DNA from: JBEGTT01 sp041179245
Lineage (GTDB): Bacteria; Pseudomonadota; Gammaproteobacteria; Burkholderiales; Rhodocyclaceae
Reading direction: 5' to 3'
Assembly: GCA_041179245.1 (NCBI GenBank)
Contig: JBEGTT010000138.1
Coordinates: 1 to 11,001, forward strand
Length of the DNA stretch: 11,001 bases
In this document: piece after piece, positions 6,381 to 11,001 of the stretch
Position numbering within the stretch: the first letter of the stretch is position 1
How the letters are laid out: every line of letters starts with the position of its first letter
The notes under the pieces: generated by a model
Database searches by the model: none
What the model was told of the DNA's origin: nothing
The model's input: the letters and a program-made list of their open reading frames with translations, nothing else
Position numbers and translations under genes: made by a program

Positions 6381-8930
6381 TTACATAAACTGGTTAAGTG
6401 AAACGTAGTCTTTAACGTATTCAGGAAGGCGATTGCGCCATTCTTTGGGCACGGCTTTGAAGTCGGCCATGCTGAAAGACGGGTTAACGTTGAGATCAGT
6501 GAGCCGCTTGTTTTCAATGATGTCGCGCAGGCGGCTATCGGTGGCATAAGCCTTGAAGAAGTATTTGAGCGCGACGATGGCTTCTGCGTGGTCACTGAGT
6601 TGGTCTTCTGGCTGATCGAGCAGGAATTTCTGGAATTCGTCTTCCAGCAGTTCGTCTTTGGTTTTGAAGCCGGGAATAAGACCAAACACTTTTTCCAGAA
6701 TTTCGCGCAAGCCCAAACGACGGTCGACACCAGCAGCACGGCGAAGTTTATCCAGCGTAAAAAACTCAGCAGGCTTGTTCAGCACTTCATTGGCAACGTA
6801 ATCGACTGCTTGATCCCACTGCGACCGATCTACTAAGGCTTGCAAAACCGTATTTGCCTTAACGCTGTTCTCGAAGGTTTCAAAGAACATCCGGTCGATT
6901 TTCATGCCTTGTGGCCCAACCGGTTCTTCACAAACCAGCTTGAGTGCATCGTCACCGGTGTGAATGTATTCACCATTGGGGCCGAGAGGCGTGCCACTGG
7001 TATCTGAACTGCCTTCAACACTTCCCACACGGGGTAGTTTCAGCACTTCGTCGTAATTAAACTTTTCTTCAAAGTATTCGCAGTTAGCAAAAAAATCGAA
7101 GAACTTGAACTTGTTTTTTTGCTGTTTGCCAATCTGAGCTTTGAGCGTTTTGTCGAACAGTTGCTCAAGAAAGTCGTGCTTGCGCGTACCTCGGCCTTTA
7201 ATCTGTACAAAATCGGATGGTGAAAACACTGGGCGCACCAAGGCCAGATTCAAAATATCAGGGCAGTCGTAGCCGGTGGTCATCATCCCCACCGTGACGC
7301 AAACCCGTGCCTTGCTGGTTTTGTAAGCGTCCAGAAAATTGGCAGAACCAAGTAAATTGTTGTTAGTGAAATTGATGGTGTATTGCTGTGCGTCAGTTAT
7401 CTGCGAGGTAACTTGTAAAGCAAAATCAGACTGGTATTTGCCGGGCCAAATGGCATCAGCCAGCTCATTCAGCAGTTGAGTCAGTTTGGCGGCATGATTC
7501 TGACTAACCGCAAACACAATCGCTTTGCCAAATTCGTGGGTAATCGGGTCACGCAAGCCGTTGTTCAGAAAGGTTTGGCAAAACAGCCGATTGGTGGCTT
7601 CGGAAAAGAACTTTTTCTCAAAGTCTTTCTGGAAAAAACTTTCGTTTGAGGTATCGCCTGTTTCGCTAGTATTGGCAGCGGCATAACCTTCGTCAGACAG
7701 TAGTTGCGTGGTGATGTTGGTACGAGCATCCACGACCACCGGGTTAATCAGGAAACCTTCTTTCACCCCATCGAGCAAGCCGTAGCGGAATGTCGGCTGC
7801 CCCGATTCGCAGCCGAAGGTGCGGTAGGTGTCGAGCAGTAAGCGGCGCTCAGATTCACGGGGGTCGCGGGTCAATGGTTTGGCGCTATCGAACTTCTTTA
7901 GGTAATCCCGTGGTGTGGCCGTCAAACCCAGTTTGTAGCCGACAAAGTACTCAAACACCGCTCGGGCATTGCCGCCAATCGAGCGGTGGGCTTCGTCAGA
8001 AATGACCAGATCAAAATCGGTCGGTGAAAACAGCCGCTTATATTTGTCGTTGAACAGTAGCGATTGCACGGTGGTGACAACAATTTCAGCTTTACGCCAT
8101 TCATCACGGCGTTCTTTATAGATCACCGAGGTGTAATCATTTTTCAGGTAGGCAACGAATGCTTTGTTGGCTTGATCTTCAAGCTCCAAGCGATCGACCA
8201 AGAACAGCACACGACGAGCATTGCCCGTTCGGAGAAAAAGTTTGATCACCGCAGCGGAAGTCAGTGTTTTCCCTGTCCCCGTCGCCATTTCAAACAGAAA
8301 ACGGTTGTGACCTTCGGCAACAGCATCCTGAATCGCTTGCACCGCCCGTTTTTGGTAATCACGCATAAAACGGAGACGATTTTTCTGGATGAAATCTTCG
8401 CGCTCTACTGCGTTATTCCAACCCGCTTCGGTGGCATAACTTGGCATTTGCGTCAGCGCGATGTAGTCCTTGCCAACCAGCTCGGAAATCAGCCGTTGGG
8501 GATTGGGCTGAAAACGGTGATAACCCTTGATCGAATCTGGTGTCGGGAAACGGGTGATGATGTGCGGGTTTCCCTGCTCCAAATCCCAGAAGTAATGCAG
8601 GTTTCCGTTGGAAAGAATAATGAAACGGCAGTTTTGAGATTTGGCGTATTTGCGGGCTTGCTCTTTGCCCACCAGAGGATTTTTGTCTTCCGACTTGGCC
8701 TCAAGAACAATGAGCGGGAAGCCGGAGTCATCAAGCAAAAGGAAGTCAATAAAACCGTTGCTGGAATCTTCGAAATTCTCACCCAGCGCGTTGATCACTG
8801 ATTTGGTCAGTTTGACCTTGGGTTCTAGAACGATATTGGCTTTGCCACGATCATCATCCAAAAAACGCCAGCCCGAATCTTCGAGTAGCTTGTTAATTTT
8901 GATACGGGCTTTTGCTTCTTTGGCGACCAT
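6381..8930 (-). CDS. hsdR: Type I restriction endonuclease subunit R (HsdR)
   Basis: An 849-residue translocase-nuclease. The N-terminal PD-(D/E)xK nuclease has FIDFLL (60-65, D62) and LEAKSE (76-81, E77 and K79). The SF2 helicase motor follows, with Walker A ATGTGKT (216-222), DEAH (312-315), motif III TATP (337-340), TGYDCP (552-557) and motif VI QIKGRGTR (576-583). The C-terminal third (from about 690) resembles the EcoEI-type R C-terminal domain that docks on the methylase. The length is close to the roughly 810-residue HsdR of type IB enzymes such as EcoEI and well short of EcoKI. All catalytic motifs are intact. It is the first gene of the operon. The ATG at 8928-8930 has only a weak GGATGAG upstream. 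No convincing sigma-70 promoter was found in the 185 bases before it. Working with HsdMS, it would cut unmethylated DNA. Confidence 0.95.
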   Translation of the reverse strand: MVAKEAKARIKINKLLEDSGWRFLDDDRGKANIVLEPKVKLTKSVINALGENFEDSSNGFIDFLLLDDSGFPLIVLEAKSEDKNPLVGKEQARKYAKSQNCRFIILSNGNLHYFWDLEQGNPHIITRFPTPDSIKGYHRFQPNPQRLISELVGKDYIALTQMPSYATEAGWNNAVEREDFIQKNRLRFMRDYQKRAVQAIQDAVAEGHNRFLFEMATGTGKTLTSAAVIKLFLRTGNARRVLFLVDRLELEDQANKAFVAYLKNDYTSVIYKERRDEWRKAEIVVTTVQSLLFNDKYKRLFSPTDFDLVISDEAHRSIGGNARAVFEYFVGYKLGLTATPRDYLKKFDSAKPLTRDPRESERRLLLDTYRTFGCESGQPTFRYGLLDGVKEGFLINPVVVDARTNITTQLLSDEGYAAANTSETGDTSNESFFQKDFEKKFFSEATNRLFCQTFLNNGLRDPITHEFGKAIVFAVSQNHAAKLTQLLNELADAIWPGKYQSDFALQVTSQITDAQQYTINFTNNNLLGSANFLDAYKTSKARVCVTVGMMTTGYDCPDILNLALVRPVFSPSDFVQIKGRGTRKHDFLEQLFDKTLKAQIGKQQKNKFKFFDFFANCEYFEEKFNYDEVLKLPRVGSVEGSSDTSGTPLGPNGEYIHTGDDALKLVCEEPVGPQGMKIDRMFFETFENSVKANTVLQALVDRSQWDQAVDYVANEVLNKPAEFFTLDKLRRAAGVDRRLGLREILEKVFGLIPGFKTKDELLEDEFQKFLLDQPEDQLSDHAEAIVALKYFFKAYATDSRLRDIIENKRLTDLNVNPSFSMADFKAVPKEWRNRLPEYVKDYVSLNQFM

Positions 8931-8999
8931 GTGTCACAACTCATCCACTTGAAGTGTGCATTCTGTCAGTATTTGTCGATTGCATAAAGGTTATCCGAT

Positions 9000-9015
9000 T
9001 GTCGCGTTTGCTACA
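9000..9015 (+). promoter_or_regulatory. NifA upstream activator sequence (TGT-N10-ACA)
   Basis: TGT at 9000-9002, ten bases, then ACA at 9013-9015 is an exact match to the NifA binding consensus. Its centre lies about 95 bases upstream of the predicted nifV transcription start, within the normal range. It sits in the divergent gap, 70 bases from the hsdR start codon. An AT-rich stretch (about 9031-9070) separates it from the core promoter, as expected for IHF-assisted looping. The best IHF-like match (9059-9071) is weak. Confidence 0.8.
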
Positions 9016-9038
9016 TTCATCCCCGTCTCCAAAACAAC

Positions 9039-9052
9039 GAATAAATATATTC
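9039..9052. repeat. Short AT-rich inverted repeat
   Basis: GAATA and TATTC arms around a 4-base AATA spacer, inside the AT-rich linker between the NifA site and the sigma-54 promoter. It may bend DNA or be a small operator. It may also be chance in AT-rich sequence. Confidence 0.3.
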
Positions 9053-9076
9053 ATTATTTTTCAATAACATACGGTT

Positions 9077-9092
9077 TGGCACTCTCTTTGCT
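9077..9092 (+). promoter_or_regulatory. Sigma-54 (RpoN) -24/-12 promoter of nifV
   Basis: TGGCAC at 9077-9082, five bases, then TTGCT at 9088-9092. The invariant GG (9078-9079) and GC (9090-9091) are separated by exactly ten bases, as sigma-54 requires. Transcription is predicted to start near 9103, leaving a leader of about 12 bases before the nifV ATG. With the NifA site upstream, this marks nifV as the head of a NifA-activated transcript. Confidence 0.88.
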
Positions 9093-9104
9093 GCAGGTTA
9101 GCCG

Positions 9105-9109
9105 AGGAG
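9105..9109 (+). promoter_or_regulatory. Ribosome binding site of nifV
   Basis: AGGAG, six bases before the ATG at 9116. It fixes the nifV start and lies only just inside the predicted transcript, so the leader is little more than the binding site. Confidence 0.75.
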
Positions 9110-9115
9110 AATCAA

Positions 9116-10255
9116 ATGACCACAGCACCCTTGATTACGGTTAACGACACCACCCTTCGGGATGGGGAGCAGTCTGCTGGCGTGGCATTTTCTCTTGCTG
9201 AAAAGCTGGCGATTGCCACACAACTCGACGCGATTGGTGTGCCAGAACTTGAAGTTGGCATTCCGGCGATGGGTGACGAAGAACGCGACAGCATCCGGGC
9301 GGTAGCCAGTTTAGGTTTATCCAGCCGATTGATGGTCTGGAGCCGCATGCACGCAGACGATATTCGCGCTTGTACCGGCTTAGGGGCACATCTGATCGAC
9401 ATCTCAGTCCCAGCCTCAGACCAACACCTGGCTCATAAACTTCGCCAACCCAGAAGCTGGTTGCTCAACGCGTTACCTGCCTATATCCAGCAGGCTCTGG
9501 ATGCTGGATTGGAAGTCGGTATCGGGCTGGAAGATGCTTCACGGGCTGACATGGATTTTCTGATTCTGATTGCTGAAGTCGCTGAACGGGCTGGCGCACG
9601 CCGCCTACGTTTTGCCGACACATTGGGCATTCTCGAACCATTTGGCACTTTCGACAGAATTCAAAAACTTCGCCAATCTACTAACCTAGAAATTGAAATG
9701 CATGCTCACGACGACATGGGCCTAGCCACCGCTAACACGCTTGCGGCCTGTAAAGCAGGGGCAACCCATGTCAACACTACCGTGAATGGCTTAGGCGAAC
9801 GCGCGGGGAATGCTCCGTTAGAAGAAGTTGTTCTAGGGCTAACAAAACTCTACGGACTACACACGGGAATTGACCTCAAGCCCTTCCCTGCCCTTTCACA
9901 GACCGTTTCCAGCGCATCTGGGCGAAGCATTCCTTGGCAAAAAAGCGTGGTTGGCCAAGGGGTTTTTACCCATGAAGCGGGCATCCATGTGGATGGCCTT
10001 CTCAAACATCCCGATAACTACCAAGGCTTCGACCCAGTTGAAGTCGGCCGCCAGCACCAAATCGTATTGGGCAAACACTCCGGCTCCAGCGCAGTGCAAC
10101 TGGTTTTTGCGCGCCAGGGTATTAGCCTTGAACCAGGTGAAGCAGATGCTTTGCTGCCCTTGGTTCGTGCCTTTGTTACCGCTCAAAAACATACGCCTGA
10201 AGCCAATGACCTGATCAGTTTTTTAGCCACAGTCAGGAGCCACCACCATGTCTGA
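9116..10255 (+). CDS. nifV: Homocitrate synthase NifV
   Basis: A 379-residue enzyme that condenses acetyl-CoA with 2-oxoglutarate to homocitrate, the organic ligand of the nitrogenase FeMo cofactor. It is a DRE-TIM metallolyase-type barrel. VNDTTLRDGEQSAG (9-22) holds the catalytic and metal-binding residues R15, D16 and E18. GIGLEDASRAD (135-145), the metal motif HAHDDMG (196-202, H196 and H198), NGLGERAGN (224-232) and GVFTHEAGIHVDG (282-294) follow in the usual order. The length suits NifV, which lacks the roughly 130-residue regulatory domain of the longer isopropylmalate synthases. The main alternatives are isopropylmalate or citramalate synthase. The perfect NifA/sigma-54 promoter and the cysE partner decide for NifV. 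It overlaps cysE by 8 bases. Confidence 0.95.
   Translation: MTTAPLITVNDTTLRDGEQSAGVAFSLAEKLAIATQLDAIGVPELEVGIPAMGDEERDSIRAVASLGLSSRLMVWSRMHADDIRACTGLGAHLIDISVPASDQHLAHKLRQPRSWLLNALPAYIQQALDAGLEVGIGLEDASRADMDFLILIAEVAERAGARRLRFADTLGILEPFGTFDRIQKLRQSTNLEIEMHAHDDMGLATANTLAACKAGATHVNTTVNGLGERAGNAPLEEVVLGLTKLYGLHTGIDLKPFPALSQTVSSASGRSIPWQKSVVGQGVFTHEAGIHVDGLLKHPDNYQGFDPVEVGRQHQIVLGKHSGSSAVQLVFARQGISLEPGEADALLPLVRAFVTAQKHTPEANDLISFLATVRSHHHV
10235..10239 (+). promoter_or_regulatory. Ribosome binding site of cysE within the nifV end
   Basis: AGGAG lies 8 bases before the ATG at 10248 and inside the last nifV codons. It selects this ATG over the in-frame ATGs 12 and 18 bases further on, and implies translational coupling to nifV. 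Confidence 0.7.
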
Positions 10256-11001
10256 AACCATGACCATGCCAGCCAACTCTTCCCCTGCAACGCCATTTAG
10301 CCTTTGGGCCAATTTAAAAGAAGACTTGGCCTGTGTTTTCCAGCGAGATCCCGCCGCGCGTTCAACACTGGAAGTACTCACGACTTATCCCGGCGTACAT
10401 GCCATTTTGTTCCACCGCCTGTCTCATAAATTATGGAATGCCGGCTGGCGCTTTTCGGCCCGATTTTTGTCTTTCTTAGCGCGCACCTTCACCAATGTCG
10501 ACATCCATCCGGGTGCGGCGATTGGTCGACGCTTCTTCATCGACCACGGCGCAGGTGTCGTTATCGGCGAAACCGCCATCGTCGGTAACGATGTCACGCT
10601 GTACCACGGCGTTACCCTCGGTGGTACTTCTTGGAATAAAGGCCGCCGACACCCCACCCTTTCGGATGGCGTTGTCGTGGGCGCTGGGGCAAAGATTCTT
10701 GGCCCGATTACGGTCGGCGAACGGGTGCGTGTAGGGGCCAATTCAGTGGTTGTCAAAAACGTTCCAGCTGACAGAACCGTCGTTGGTGTACCGGGGCGCA
10801 TCGTCGAAACCCGACTAGGAAGTCTACGCGACGACCATGGCATCAGCCTCGACCATAACGTTCTGCCTGACCCGGTTGCCAAATCCATCACCTGCCTACT
10901 GGAACGGATTGAACAACTGGAAAAAGAAATGGCACTCCTCAGAAATGCTCCACCACCGGAAGACAACGGCGAACACTGCAAGGTTTGTTCCGCTGGCGAC
11001 C
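10248..11001 (+). CDS. cysE: Serine O-acetyltransferase CysE (NifP-like), 3' end missing
   Basis: 251 codons without a stop, running off the right edge. It transfers acetyl from acetyl-CoA to L-serine, giving O-acetylserine for cysteine synthesis. After a short helical N-terminal domain (18-80), a left-handed beta-helix of hexapeptide repeats runs from about 85 to 185: DIHPGAAIG (85-93), IDHGAGVVIGETA (98-110), GVTLGGT (121-127) and the closing GVPGRIV (180-186). D99 and H100 and the RRHP histidine H135 match the E. coli catalytic pair H158 and H193 with identical 35-residue spacing. The N-terminal domain is short, as in NifP/EpsC-type enzymes. The tail beyond 210 has a coiled-coil-like helix (215-233) and then a CxxC (C244, C247), unusual for the family. 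The 8-base overlap with nifV suggests it supplies cysteine for nitrogenase Fe-S clusters under nif control, like cysE1/nifP of Azotobacter. Confidence 0.93.
   Translation, partial: MSETMTMPANSSPATPFSLWANLKEDLACVFQRDPAARSTLEVLTTYPGVHAILFHRLSHKLWNAGWRFSARFLSFLARTFTNVDIHPGAAIGRRFFIDHGAGVVIGETAIVGNDVTLYHGVTLGGTSWNKGRRHPTLSDGVVVGAGAKILGPITVGERVRVGANSVVVKNVPADRTVVGVPGRIVETRLGSLRDDHGISLDHNVLPDPVAKSITCLLERIEQLEKEMALLRNAPPPEDNGEHCKVCSAGD

Noticed and set aside
5974..6408. Plus-strand open frame of 144 codons opposite the HsdM N-terminus
   Set aside because: It is antisense to a well-supported methyltransferase start, with no ribosome binding site or domain seen.
8064..8801. Plus-strand open frame of 245 codons within hsdR
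   Set aside because: It is fully antisense to the helicase region of HsdR, which has all its motifs, and the translation shows no recognisable domain.
8931..9060. Sigma-70 promoter for hsdR on the minus strand
   Set aside because: Several AT-rich -10-like words exist, but none has a reasonable -35 at 16-18 bases, so none could be called.
8956..9144. Small plus-strand frame of 62 codons across the divergent gap
   Set aside because: It runs through the NifA site, the AT-rich linker and the sigma-54 promoter into nifV in the wrong frame, so it is regulatory DNA and not a gene.
9116..10255. nifV read as 2-isopropylmalate synthase (leuA)
   Set aside because: The protein lacks the long C-terminal regulatory domain, and the gene has a perfect NifA/sigma-54 promoter and a coupled cysE.
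10424..10981. Minus-strand open frame of 185 codons opposite cysE
   Set aside because: It is the reverse of the CysE hexapeptide repeats. Its low-complexity Ser/Thr/Pro/Arg-rich translation is typical of a shadow frame.
1..11001. CRISPR arrays, tRNA or rRNA genes, insertion sequences, rho-independent terminators
   Set aside because: None was seen. The strands are filled by coding sequence, and no regularly spaced repeats, transposase frames or GC stem plus T-run hairpins were found in the few gaps.

Overview
The window joins two units that point away from each other. Positions 1-8930 are a six-gene minus-strand operon that looks like an antiviral defence locus. Positions 9116-11001 begin a plus-strand nitrogen-fixation operon (nifV then cysE). 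Both run off the window. The 185-base gap between them (8931-9115) holds a textbook nif promoter: a NifA upstream activator site and a sigma-54 -24/-12 element. The organism is a diazotrophic bacterium. The nifV-cysE order recalls the nifUSV-cysE1 arrangement of Azotobacter, and together with a mid-range GC content this suggests a gammaproteobacterium, but nothing here proves the taxon.

The defence operon, in transcription order (right to left), is: hsdR (type I restriction translocase/nuclease); a fused hsdM-hsdS gene (methyltransferase plus two target-recognition domains in one 806-residue chain); an FRG-domain protein; a 245-residue protein with a HEPN-type R-x4-H motif; a reverse transcriptase of the UG/Abi (defence-associated) kind with a YIDD active site and a long C-terminal extension; and a DUF3800 protein cut by the left edge. 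Junctions are very tight: 14-base gap, 4-base ATGA overlap, 2-base gap, 4-base ATGA overlap, 32-base gap. The six genes therefore very probably form one transcript with coupled translation, not a loose collection of neighbours.

The restriction module would cut unmethylated incoming DNA and protect the host through HsdMS. The four downstream genes have no obvious part in restriction. A HEPN RNase candidate, a defence-type reverse transcriptase and a putative nuclease directly behind it could form a second, abortive-infection-like layer, much as the HEPN anticodon nuclease PrrC sits inside the EcoprrI type I operon. I know of no described system with exactly this gene set, and it is the main candidate for a new system. 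Its novelty cannot be judged without a neighbourhood search.

In the nif unit, NifV makes homocitrate for the iron-molybdenum cofactor. The co-transcribed serine acetyltransferase supplies O-acetylserine, hence cysteine, for the Fe-S clusters that nitrogenase needs. No RNA genes, insertion sequences, CRISPR arrays or clear terminators were seen. Apart from the 8931-9115 gap, the sequence is almost entirely coding.
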